Of a DNA stretch of 24,453 nt, positions 8,812 through 16,276 are shown one piece after another; positions within the stretch are counted from its first letter, which is position 1, and each line of letters begins with the position of its first letter. Under the pieces are notes generated by a model that saw only the letters and a list, made by a program, of their open reading frames with translations, had not been told where the DNA came from and did not search any database. The position numbers were made by a program, and so were the translations under genes. This DNA comes from Fimenecus sp051881415 (GTDB taxonomy: Bacteria; Bacillota; Clostridia; Oscillospirales; Acutalibacteraceae), in contig JBJEPV010000213.1 of assembly GCA_051881415.1 (NCBI GenBank), positions 1 to 24,453 of the forward strand. Direction: 5' to 3'.

Positions 8812-8837
8812 GCTATCCTATCTCCTATGTTCGCTTC

Positions 8838-9467
8838 TTATTGTTTTGAAAATTTCATTAAAGTAATGGTGGCTTCCTGCTCGTCACCTTTGGAAATCGG
8901 TTTCATTTGAATCCCGTCAATGCGCATCAGCTCCGGGTCGGTCACCAAATCACTGCACAGCCCCATAATGTCCGCATAGGAGCCGCGCACGGTCAGCAAG
9001 ACCTGTAATTCCTTCAAGCCGCTTGTGTTGGTGGGTGCAGCCGCCGCGGCAGCCGTATTGGTATTTTTCGCCCCGCCGATGGCCGCGTCGCCGCCGAAAG
9101 TCAAATCCGTCAAGGTGCACCGCGCGCTTTCCACGCGTCTTTCCATATCAATCATAACCGCTTGGCGGTCTTGCGTTTCGGGAATCATGGCGTTATACAT
9201 ATCGCGCTGCGCTTCAAATTCCGAGCTGCGCGCCTGCAACGCCTTTAAATTGGCAATGGACAACTGATTTTCCTGATAGGTCTTCTTTTCCTTGGCAATC
9301 TCCGTTTTGATTTCTTCGTTGGATTTCACGCCGAACACAATCAAAACAATCAGCCCGATACAGGCAATCGCCATCAGCGCAACGAACACGCGAATGTCTT
9401 CTAAAATATTTTTCTTTTCGGCGGGTGCTCCGCTGTCTTTTTTCTTTACATTGATATTAAATGCCAT
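8838..9467 (-). CDS. pilO: Type IV pilus inner-membrane alignment protein PilO
   Basis: A 209-residue bitopic membrane protein with a short cytoplasmic segment, one transmembrane helix at about residues 28-47, then a coiled-coil rich in Glu/Lys/Gln (about 50-100) and a C-terminal ferredoxin-like domain. This layout and the MYNAMIPETQDRQAVMIDME region are typical of PilO, which pairs with PilN. An Ala/Thr-rich loop (about 128-150) interrupts the extracytoplasmic part. The start ATG has GGAGGTG eight bases upstream, inside the spacer after pilN. The identity rests on topology and on the order pilM-pilN-pilO as much as on sequence, since PilO proteins diverge strongly. Confidence 0.88.
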   Translation of the reverse strand: MAFNINVKKKDSGAPAEKKNILEDIRVFVALMAIACIGLIVLIVFGVKSNEEIKTEIAKEKKTYQENQLSIANLKALQARSSEFEAQRDMYNAMIPETQDRQAVMIDMERRVESARCTLTDLTFGGDAAIGGAKNTNTAAAAAAPTNTSGLKELQVLLTVRGSYADIMGLCSDLVTDPELMRIDGIQMKPISKGDEQEATITLMKFSKQ

Positions 9468-9481
9468 AACGGAACACCTCC

Positions 9482-10210
9482 TTATTTCTTCGTTGTACTT
9501 TCCGCGGTTGTGGAACCGTCGCCCGCAGTCGTTGCCGCCTGCGTGACCATGGTGGTTTCGGTTTCGCCCTCTTTATTGGTGACGGCCTCGCCCTTCTTGT
9601 CGGTCACGACTTCGTATTTCGGCGCTTCCGTGGGCACCTGTACGGCGTTGGACATACTCAGCGCCAGCGTGAAATTGATGGCTTTTTTGCCGTCCTCCGA
9701 CGCTTGGCGGGTGATGCTGGTCAACTGTACGAGCTTAACGGTTTTCTGCATTTCTTCGGTTTCAAAGCTGGCTTTAAAATCGTTGACATCGCTGTAATCG
9801 AGGCAGGTGCAGGTTAAGGTGCAAACGCCTGCCGTAAACCAATTTTCCAGGTTGATTTCCGTCACCTGAATGTAATCCGGCGTGTTGTTGGCAATCAGCG
9901 TTAAAAACTCGACCGCTTCGGGGTCTTGGGGGCTGACGCTCTCGACCATTTTTTTGGCGCTTTGCAAATCGTTAAAAATGGTTTGGTATTGCTGTAACGC
10001 GGGGAATTGCTGCTGTAATTCCGCGTTTTGGCGTTCCAGCTTTTTGAGCTTGGAATTCATAATCTGCCCCTGCGCGAAAATGCCGGCGTAAACAATCGCC
10101 AAGCACAACAGCACAATCAGCGCAATGCGTGCAAGCAAATCCTTTTTCTTTTTTTCCTCCAACCGCTTTCTGTACGCGGCAGGCAATAAGCTTACTTTAA
10201 ACACGGTCAT
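9482..10210 (-). CDS. pilN: Type IV pilus alignment protein PilN
   Basis: About 242 residues. The N-terminus FKVSLLPAAYRKR matches the cytoplasmic INLLP-type motif by which PilN docks into PilM. A transmembrane helix (about 25-45) follows, then a coiled coil (about 50-90) and a PilN-type ferredoxin-like domain. The last 50 or so residues are a Thr/Glu/Lys-rich, probably disordered tail that standard PilN lacks. ATG 10210 overlaps the pilM stop as ATGA, but GGAGGG lies right against it. GTG at 10204 has better spacing and starts two bases after the pilM stop, so the real start could be either. Confidence 0.88.
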   Translation of the reverse strand: MTVFKVSLLPAAYRKRLEEKKKKDLLARIALIVLLCLAIVYAGIFAQGQIMNSKLKKLERQNAELQQQFPALQQYQTIFNDLQSAKKMVESVSPQDPEAVEFLTLIANNTPDYIQVTEINLENWFTAGVCTLTCTCLDYSDVNDFKASFETEEMQKTVKLVQLTSITRQASEDGKKAINFTLALSMSNAVQVPTEAPKYEVVTDKKGEAVTNKEGETETTMVTQAATTAGDGSTTAESTTKK

Positions 10211-11184
10211 CCCTCCAAAGCCTGCATGGCAAGGCCGATGCATCCGGCAAATTCCTTAACAACATCTTGGCTCAAGCCCAAATTCTGTTCCGTATACAAG
10301 GCCGGAATATCCACCGGAATGGTGTAAACCGAATCGGCGACCGTCTTTGCCAAAGCCACGGCATCCCGCGCCGCGCTGACAAAGTAAATCTGCTCAATCG
10401 GCTCCGCCATATTCTGCATGGCATAGTAGCTGACGGACGAATTGGTCTCCGAAGCGAGCATACTGCCAACCGTCTCCAAATCCTCCTGCGGGACGGTTTC
10501 CGCTTCTTGCGAAAAGACCGATTTCACCGCGTCCGCCGCGCGTTCGGGAATGGTAATGGAACGCACCATGGAGATTTCGGAATCTTTGACGACCAGGAAG
10601 TTCAAAATATCGTCTGTCAAATTCAAAAGCGCATATTTTTTGCCGACCGTCATGGGGGCGAGCCCGCGGCAGACGGAAAGCACGGAGGCATCAATATCCA
10701 CGACCTGCAATTTGGAGGCGCCGAGCACGGTAATCAACTGTTCGAGCATATTGCGGCGCGCCGCCACCAAAAGTACATTGACCAACGGCTGTTCTTCATC
10801 GTTGACACTCTCGCCGGCAATCACATAGTCAATTTCCATTTCCTGCACGGGAATGGGGATAAACTCCTGCGCCTGCAACAGCACCATATTGCGCAATTTG
10901 TCCTCCGGAACCTTCGGGAACGACGCATAACGCATAATGACATTTTCGTTGTTCACGCCGACGACCACATCGCTTGACTTGAAGTTACCGTTTTGCAAAA
11001 GCTCCGCCAACGCTTTGTTGAACTCGTCTGCGTTCCGGATAAAGCCCTCTTCAATGGTGCCTGCCGGCAACGGAATTTTACCGCACGCCAAAACGGCATA
11101 CGCGCCGTTTGACTTTGTCAGCTCAATCGCGCGGATTTCGGCAGTGTCCACCTCAAATCCGATTACGCTTTTTATTTTTGCCAT
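10207..11184 (-). CDS. pilM: Type IV pilus assembly ATPase-fold protein PilM
   Basis: A 325-residue cytoplasmic protein of the actin/FtsA-like PilM family. It begins VIGFEVDTAEIRAIEL, the usual phosphate-1 region, followed by GVNNENVIMRYASFPKVPEDKLRN, a stretch strongly conserved in PilM, and later VDIDASVLSVCRGL and ALLNLTDDILNFLVVKD. PilM binds nucleotide and the PilN N-terminus, linking the motor to the membrane complex. The start has GGGAGA about eight bases upstream. It lies 65 bases after pilC and overlaps pilN. The length is slightly below the usual 350. Confidence 0.93.
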   Translation of the reverse strand: MAKIKSVIGFEVDTAEIRAIELTKSNGAYAVLACGKIPLPAGTIEEGFIRNADEFNKALAELLQNGNFKSSDVVVGVNNENVIMRYASFPKVPEDKLRNMVLLQAQEFIPIPVQEMEIDYVIAGESVNDEEQPLVNVLLVAARRNMLEQLITVLGASKLQVVDIDASVLSVCRGLAPMTVGKKYALLNLTDDILNFLVVKDSEISMVRSITIPERAADAVKSVFSQEAETVPQEDLETVGSMLASETNSSVSYYAMQNMAEPIEQIYFVSAARDAVALAKTVADSVYTIPVDIPALYTEQNLGLSQDVVKEFAGCIGLAMQALEG

Positions 11185-11249
11185 ACTATCATTCTCCCTT
11201 TGGGCTCTTTGGAAGCCTGTTTCCTATGCGCCGGTCGGCGCGCGCCGTA

Positions 11250-12452
11250 TTATGTACCGGTTGCCGTGGTCGCGGTGAAAATCGGCAGATACAACGAAAC
11301 CAGCATCGTACCGACCAAAGCACCGACCAAAATCAACGCAATCGGCTCAATCATCGAGCGCAGGTTGCGCGAAGTGACCTCCACGTCTTCCTCGTAAAAT
11401 TCCGCCACCTTGTCAAGCAACTCGGGGAGTGTACCCGCTTCTTCACCGATGGCAATCATACCGATAACCATCGGCGGGAAAATACCGCTTTTATCCAAGG
11501 ATTCGGAAATGCTTTTCCCTTCTTCAATATCGGAAATCGCGTCGTTGACCGCCTTTTCGACCACATCACTGCCTGCGGTCGGACCGGCGCTTTGCAACGC
11601 CTCCACTGCCGTAACACCGCCGGAAATCAGCGTGGCAAAGGTGCGGCAAAAACGCGCAACACACATTTTTGTAATGAAATCGCCGAACATCGGCAAGCGC
11701 AACTTGTTGTTTTCCCAAATGCGGTGCGCGGGCGCGCTGCGCTTAATTAAAACGCCGACCGTCACAATGACTGCTACGCCCAAAATCCAATAATACCACT
11801 GCCCGCGCAAGCTGCCGGACAAAGCGAAAATCGCCGCGGTTAATCCGTTGACGGGGGTGCTGTCCGGAATCATTTTTTGGAACATCGGCACCATCACGAC
11901 CAACATAACCACCAACAAAAGCAACGCAAACATACCGATGTTTTTGGGGTAGGAAACAGCCGATTTGATGTTGTCCTTCAAATTCTTTTCCTTTTGCAGC
12001 TGTACGGAAAGGCTCATTAAGGATTGCTCCAAAATACCGCCCAACTCGCCGGTTTCAATCATGGAAACAAACAAGCGGTTAAAAATCTTGGGATATGCCG
12101 CAAACGCGTCTGCAAGTGTACCGCCGCTTTCAACGCTTTTGGCAATCTCGGTAATCGCCGAAGCAAGCGTCGGGTTGTTGGTTTGCTTTGCGAGCGTGGA
12201 CAGCGCGCGTGTGACCGGCACGCCGGCGGAAAGCATCGCCGCCATTTGTCGGCTGAACAAAGAAACATCCGTCAGCGTGACTTTTTTGCCGCCCTTCGCT
12301 TTCTTTTCTTTAATGACTTTTTCGCTGATGTCCGTCACCACAACGCCGGCTTCGCGCAGTTTGTCGATGGCGGCGGCAGAATTATCGGCGACAACCTCGC
12401 CGTGCACGCTTTGGCCTTGACGGTTTAAGCCGTCATATGTAAAGGATGCCAA
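11250..12452 (-). CDS. pilC: Type IV pilus inner-membrane platform protein PilC
   Basis: A 400-residue member of the GspF/PilC family. It has two repeated cytoplasmic GspF domains (about residues 65-190 and 270-395) separated and followed by membrane helices at about 165-195, 215-238 and 365-388. The N-terminal FTYDGLNRQGQSVHGEV and the paired motifs LSAGVPVTRAL and GEEAGTLPELLDKVA are hallmarks of the family. It is the platform on which PilB and PilT act. The start is TTG at 12452, with AAGGGGG seven bases upstream, 20 bases after the pilT stop. Confidence 0.95.
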   Translation of the reverse strand: MASFTYDGLNRQGQSVHGEVVADNSAAAIDKLREAGVVVTDISEKVIKEKKAKGGKKVTLTDVSLFSRQMAAMLSAGVPVTRALSTLAKQTNNPTLASAITEIAKSVESGGTLADAFAAYPKIFNRLFVSMIETGELGGILEQSLMSLSVQLQKEKNLKDNIKSAVSYPKNIGMFALLLLVVMLVVMVPMFQKMIPDSTPVNGLTAAIFALSGSLRGQWYYWILGVAVIVTVGVLIKRSAPAHRIWENNKLRLPMFGDFITKMCVARFCRTFATLISGGVTAVEALQSAGPTAGSDVVEKAVNDAISDIEEGKSISESLDKSGIFPPMVIGMIAIGEEAGTLPELLDKVAEFYEEDVEVTSRNLRSMIEPIALILVGALVGTMLVSLYLPIFTATTATGT

Positions 12453-12472
12453 ATTGATGCCCCCTTAAAAAC

Positions 12473-13573
12473 TTAATAGCCCATGGTGGAAAGCAGACGG
12501 CGCACTTCCTTGTCGTCCACGCAGAATTCCAAAACGGACTCTTTCGAGATTTTCTGCTCTCTGCACAGCTTAATCAGCGCCTGGTCCATTGTCTGCATCC
12601 CTTGCAGCTGTGCGGTCTGCATGGCGCCGTAAAGCTGATGCTCCTTTTCTTCACGAATCAGGTTTTTCACGCCGGGTGTATCCGTCATATATTCGACGGC
12701 CAGCACGCGGCCCTTGCCGTTCACGGTCGGAATCAGCTGTTGGGAGATAACCGCTTTTAAGGAGTTTGCCAACTGCTGACGGATTTGCCCTTTTTGCCCT
12801 TCGGGGAAGGAGTCGATGATACGGGAAATGGTCATCGGCGCCGTTTGCGTGTGCAAAGTAGAGAGCACCAAGTGGCCCGTTTCCGCCGCGCTAATCGCAA
12901 TGGAAATACTTTCGGGGTCGCGCATTTCGCCAATCATAATGGTGTCGGGGTCGTGACGCAAAACCGTACGCAAGGCGTTTGCAAAGGAGTGCGTATCGTT
13001 GCCGATTTCGCGTTGCCGCACCGTGGATTTTATGTGCGTATGTAAAAACTCGATGGGGTCTTCCACCGTCACAATGTTGGTTTCGTACCGTTCGTTAATA
13101 TACTTAATCATCGCCGCAAGGGTGGTGGATTTACCGCTGCCCGTCGGGCCCGTAACCAAAACCAAGCCTCTCGGCAAATTGCAAAGGCGCTTTACATCCG
13201 CCGGCAAGCCCAATTTGTCAAGCTCCGGCACCTTGAAGGGAATGGCGCGGAATACCGCCGCCAATGTGCCGCGCTGAATAATGACATTGCCTCTGAAACG
13301 CGCACAGTCCGGCACGGAAAGGGCGAAGTCCAATTCCCATTCCTCTGCAAGGCCGTTTTTTTGCTCTTCGTTCAAAACCGCAAACAGCATGCCTTCAACA
13401 TCTTCGGGTTGCATGGGGGGGAAATCCGTTTGCCGTGTCAAATCGCCGTTAATACGAATACACGGTTCAATGCCGGAAACCAAGTGTAAATCCGAACCGC
13501 CTTTTTCAACGGTTAAGCGCAAAAGGTCTGTCAATGTAACGGGATAATGGCTTTCTTTTCCGGTAAAATTCAC
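12473..13573 (-). CDS. pilT: Type IV pilus retraction ATPase PilT
   Basis: A 366-residue hexameric ATPase that depolymerises pili and powers twitching in known systems. The PAS-like N-terminal domain carries GGSDLHL (residues 25-31). Walker A is GPTGSGKST (142-150), and Walker B is TIMIGEMRDPES. The PilT-specific C-terminal motif KNLIRE, part of the AIRNLIRE signature required for retraction, is present, as is GMQTMDQAL. No tetracysteine zinc motif is present, as expected. I chose GTG 13573, which has AAAGGAG ten bases upstream; an upstream in-frame start at 13633 would add a low-complexity segment unlike PilT. It lies directly after the pilQ-like gene. Confidence 0.95.
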   Translation of the reverse strand: MNFTGKESHYPVTLTDLLRLTVEKGGSDLHLVSGIEPCIRINGDLTRQTDFPPMQPEDVEGMLFAVLNEEQKNGLAEEWELDFALSVPDCARFRGNVIIQRGTLAAVFRAIPFKVPELDKLGLPADVKRLCNLPRGLVLVTGPTGSGKSTTLAAMIKYINERYETNIVTVEDPIEFLHTHIKSTVRQREIGNDTHSFANALRTVLRHDPDTIMIGEMRDPESISIAISAAETGHLVLSTLHTQTAPMTISRIIDSFPEGQKGQIRQQLANSLKAVISQQLIPTVNGKGRVLAVEYMTDTPGVKNLIREEKEHQLYGAMQTAQLQGMQTMDQALIKLCREQKISKESVLEFCVDDKEVRRLLSTMGY

Positions 13574-13683
13574 AGGGGTACAACTCCTTTTTTGGTGAAA
13601 AACCACGCTAAGGGTGAAGGGAGACGGGCACAAAAGCGGTCAAATCCGCAAGATTGTGTCCGTTCCCCGCACCCCGAAATGTT

Positions 13684-15420
13684 TTAAGCTGCGGTATTCA
13701 TTTCTTCAAACAATGCCTTGATGTAATCCGCGGTCTCCGAACTTGCTTTGACATAGGTTACACATTTCATTTCACCGTCTTTGCCGGGAATTTCCGTCAC
13801 GGTGAATTCGTATGCGTTCAATTCCGGATACAATGCGCAAAGTGCGTCAATACGCTGGCGCGCAACCGTCGCGCTGCTGGTTGCTTCAATCGCACGGTTG
13901 GCGGTTTCGGAGGTGGCGGTTGTATCCATTTCCAAAAGCAAGGCTTTCACGGATTCTTCCAAATACGGCTCGCAGTATACAATCAACGATTTGGTCAGCG
14001 CGGAATAGGTGCTGGTCTTAAAGGTGACGCCTTCCAATTCCAAAGCCGCCAAACGGTTCAACATTTCTGCCGCGGTGCAGTTCTGTAACTCATAGGCGAA
14101 GAAACGCTTGTCATTGAGCACGGAAGCCGCATACTCGGCGTTATCAAACTGCTGAATGTATGCCTCTGCCTGGTCAACCTGGTCTTGCGTACCCGCAATC
14201 CAAAGCTTCTTGGTCATTTTTTCGGGGCCGTATACCGTAATGGTCAACGGGAAACTGTTGAGGATTTCTACCGCCGCGCTTCTGTCAATCACGGTGAGCT
14301 CCACTTCGCGCAGTACAAGCGGCTCTTCGGTCGGCGTGGTCGGCTCCGTCGGCGTGCCGGTGGTCGGCTCGGTCGGCGTACCGGTGGTCGGTTCGGTCGA
14401 GGGTTCTGTAATCGTTACATCCCCGCCGCCGGCCGGTGCGGTTGTGCCCTGCGCGGCAAGATTTGCGCCGGTAAGCGGTTTATCCACGATTCTTTGGATG
14501 GTTTTAATATCGGTTAAATTCGCACCCGAAACATATACATACAGGGTGTAGGGACGGGAGGAAAGCACAATGCCGGTGCTCAACCCCAAATTCCCAAGCA
14601 AGCCGTTAAACTCTTCTGCGGTGATATATTCCAACTCTAAGGGGGTAAAGTTGGACGCAATCATACCGCCGCCCGCCATAATGTTGGAGCTGACATCCAA
14701 CAGTTTGATAAGCTCTGACACCTTTGCCAATTCTTTCGGATACCCCGAAATATAGAATTCGTCTTTGTTGTTGGTGCTGACGATTTGCACATTGGAAAGC
14801 CCGAGCGCGGACATTTGCGTCTGCAAGCCTTCCGCCGATATGTAATCCAAATGAATTTTTGTCAGCACGGTTTTGTCCACAAAAGTGGAGTTGAGGGCGT
14901 CCGCCGTCCCGACATAAATCGTGTTGCCGTCCTTTAAGAAGGTCATACCGACCAAGCGGGTTACATAGTCGATGGCTTTGAGCGCACTCATTTCCTGCAA
15001 TGTCACCGTAATGGTTTGGCTGCTGCCCTCTTCCATAATAATGTAGTAGCCGGCGTTGAGTGCAATCGCGGACAAAACATCTTCAATATCCGCATCGACT
15101 ACCGTCATGGAAATTCGGGAGGAAACCAACGAGTTTCCTTTTGCCGACGCAGAGCTGAGCGGCACCTTAATGATTTGACCGGTATAGATTTTGTCCGCAT
15201 TGGACAAATCGTTGGCCGTCATCAAGTCGCTGACCGTCACGCCGTAATTTTTGGCAATGCGTGTCAGCGTGTCGCCCGCCTTCACCGAATAGTACTGGTA
15301 TTCGGCAGAAGCGTCGTTGTCGGAGCCGACAACCGCCATCGGCAGCACGGCATTGGTCAACAAAATCAGCGCCAGCACAAAGACCAAAGCCGCCTTCAAG
15401 GATTTTTTAGAGCTTTTCAT
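13684..15420 (-). CDS. LysM and secretin N-domain protein, PilQ-like without a secretin barrel
   Basis: A 578-residue exported protein with an N-terminal signal or anchor helix (about residues 8-32), then a LysM domain (about 41-86: YYSVKAGDTLTRIAKNYGVT to GQIIKVP) expected to bind peptidoglycan. An STN/N0-like domain follows (about 100-170: ISMTVVDADIEDVLSAIALNAG, VTRLVGMTFLKDGNTIYVG). After that come up to four secretin-N-like repeats, in two pairs split by a Thr/Pro/Glu linker (about 345-370). The protein ends without the 200-residue C-terminal secretin domain that makes the outer-membrane pore of PilQ. The position next to a pilP-like gene supports a PilQ relationship. In a single-membrane cell it could be a wall-spanning collar. 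The start is ATG with GGGGGA six bases upstream. Confidence 0.8.
   Translation of the reverse strand: MKSSKKSLKAALVFVLALILLTNAVLPMAVVGSDNDASAEYQYYSVKAGDTLTRIAKNYGVTVSDLMTANDLSNADKIYTGQIIKVPLSSASAKGNSLVSSRISMTVVDADIEDVLSAIALNAGYYIIMEEGSSQTITVTLQEMSALKAIDYVTRLVGMTFLKDGNTIYVGTADALNSTFVDKTVLTKIHLDYISAEGLQTQMSALGLSNVQIVSTNNKDEFYISGYPKELAKVSELIKLLDVSSNIMAGGGMIASNFTPLELEYITAEEFNGLLGNLGLSTGIVLSSRPYTLYVYVSGANLTDIKTIQRIVDKPLTGANLAAQGTTAPAGGGDVTITEPSTEPTTGTPTEPTTGTPTEPTTPTEEPLVLREVELTVIDRSAAVEILNSFPLTITVYGPEKMTKKLWIAGTQDQVDQAEAYIQQFDNAEYAASVLNDKRFFAYELQNCTAAEMLNRLAALELEGVTFKTSTYSALTKSLIVYCEPYLEESVKALLLEMDTTATSETANRAIEATSSATVARQRIDALCALYPELNAYEFTVTEIPGKDGEMKCVTYVKASSETADYIKALFEEMNTAA
14342..14400. repeat. 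24-base tandem repeat in the pilQ-like gene
   Basis: Two full 24-base units (14342-14365 and 14366-14389) and a partial third encode TEPTTGTP-type repeats. The units differ at two positions. They form the linker between the two pairs of secretin N-like domains, and copy number may vary between strains. Confidence 0.8.
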
Positions 15421-15476
15421 ATAGAAGTCCCCCTATATAGTCTTTCTTTCAAAATCGGGTGGATAGATTTACAAAT

Positions 15477-16004
15477 TTATTTGGCGCTTGACTCCGCCAA
15501 AGAGATGGTGCGCACCTTTTCGCCTGTGGAGAAGGTCGCGTCGGAATCCGTTATATCCTCTACAAGCCAGGTGGAGTCGCCGACATAATCGCCGACCTGC
15601 ACTATGTAAGAGGCGTATTCGGTTTTTAAAATGGCGGTGCGGAAACCGTCGGAATTGTAAAAGATACCCGTGAGCTTCGCATTGGCAATGACATCCTCGG
15701 CAAAGGGGTCAACCCCGTCCGCCAACGAGACGCCCTCGCGGCGTTCAAGCATCGGCAACACATCCACCGCCGTGCCGGAAGCGGGTGTGTTCGGGTCGAC
15801 ATCGGTTTCGGTTCTCAGCCCCGAAACAATGAAGACCGCCGCGACCACCGCCGCAATCACCACAAAAATCGCCGGAATGATGATTTTCATTTTGGGATTT
15901 TTCTCAAAGAATTTTACGAAAGAACTGCCCGCGCGTGCGTCCTTGTTTTGCCCGCCTTTTAGCTTTGCGAACAAATCTTTCACATCCATATTCATATTCG
16001 CCAT
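15477..16004 (-). CDS. PilP-like alignment-complex protein
   Basis: A 175-residue bitopic membrane protein. A basic cytoplasmic N-terminus is followed by a transmembrane helix (about residues 35-58), an Asp/Pro/Thr-rich linker, and a small C-terminal beta domain containing LTGIFYNSDGFRTAILKTE, YIVQVGDYVGDSTWLVEDI and FSTGEKVRTISL. This resembles the PilP homology domain, where a VGDYLG-type turn is conserved. Gram-negative PilP is a lipoprotein that bridges PilN/O to PilQ N-domains; here a transmembrane anchor replaces the lipid. It is the first gene of the pilus operon, with GGAGGT upstream of ATG 16004. The assignment is by motif and context. Its neighbour, the secretin-N protein, is the expected partner. 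Confidence 0.7.
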   Translation of the reverse strand: MANMNMDVKDLFAKLKGGQNKDARAGSSFVKFFEKNPKMKIIIPAIFVVIAAVVAAVFIVSGLRTETDVDPNTPASGTAVDVLPMLERREGVSLADGVDPFAEDVIANAKLTGIFYNSDGFRTAILKTEYASYIVQVGDYVGDSTWLVEDITDSDATFSTGEKVRTISLAESSAK

Positions 16005-16074
16005 GTCAGAAAACCTCCGGCTTCAAAATACGGTCAAAAAAACCGATAGAGATACTTACAGATATATACAATGT

Positions 16075-16103
16075 ATTTTATCGTATTTTTCTTGTTTCGT
16101 CAA
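16075..16103 (-). promoter_or_regulatory. Sigma-A-like promoter of the type IV pilus operon
   Basis: On the minus strand: -35 TTGACG (16103-16098), a 17-base spacer, and -10 TAAAAT (16080-16075). The region is AT-rich and lies between the terminator at 16230-16254 and the pilP-like start at 16004. Transcription should start near 16068, giving a leader of about 64 bases. I see no similar two-box promoter in the short spacers downstream. Confidence 0.75.
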
Positions 16104-16229
16104 CAAATTTTTAACATTTTTTGTGCGAAATATATGCAATTCGTATATTTGCTGCTCTCTTTTTCCGCCAAGTGCACAAGATATTGTATGAAAATGCACA
16201 AAACAAGAACCGAAACAGCAAAATAAAAC

Positions 16230-16254
16230 ACAGCGGTCTGTTTTAGACCGCTGT
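16230..16254 (-). terminator. Intrinsic terminator after the BY-kinase gene
   Basis: A perfect 10-base-pair stem, ACAGCGGTCT/AGACCGCTGT, with a 5-base loop. On the minus strand it is followed by GTTTTATTTTG. It begins 22 bases after the kinase stop codon and separates that gene from the pilus operon. Confidence 0.9.
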
Positions 16255-16276
16255 ATAAAAAGTGTTTAGAAATCGG

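Noticed and set aside
10267..10977. Plus-strand reading frame opposite pilM
   Set aside because: It is His/Asn/Arg-rich and antisense to a conserved gene, with no ribosome site or domain.
13574..13633. Upstream in-frame start for pilT at 13633
   Set aside because: The extra 20 residues do not resemble PilT, and GTG 13573 has AAAGGAG at suitable distance.
13574..13683. Internal promoter or terminator between the pilQ-like gene and pilT
   Set aside because: There is an imperfect CACAA/TTGTG hairpin with inner GCGG/CCGC pairs, but no U-run and no matching -10/-35 pair.
16005..16074. c-di-GMP riboswitch before the pilus operon
   Set aside because: The predicted leader is only about 64 bases and shows no GEMM-like core; the promoter leaves no room for one.
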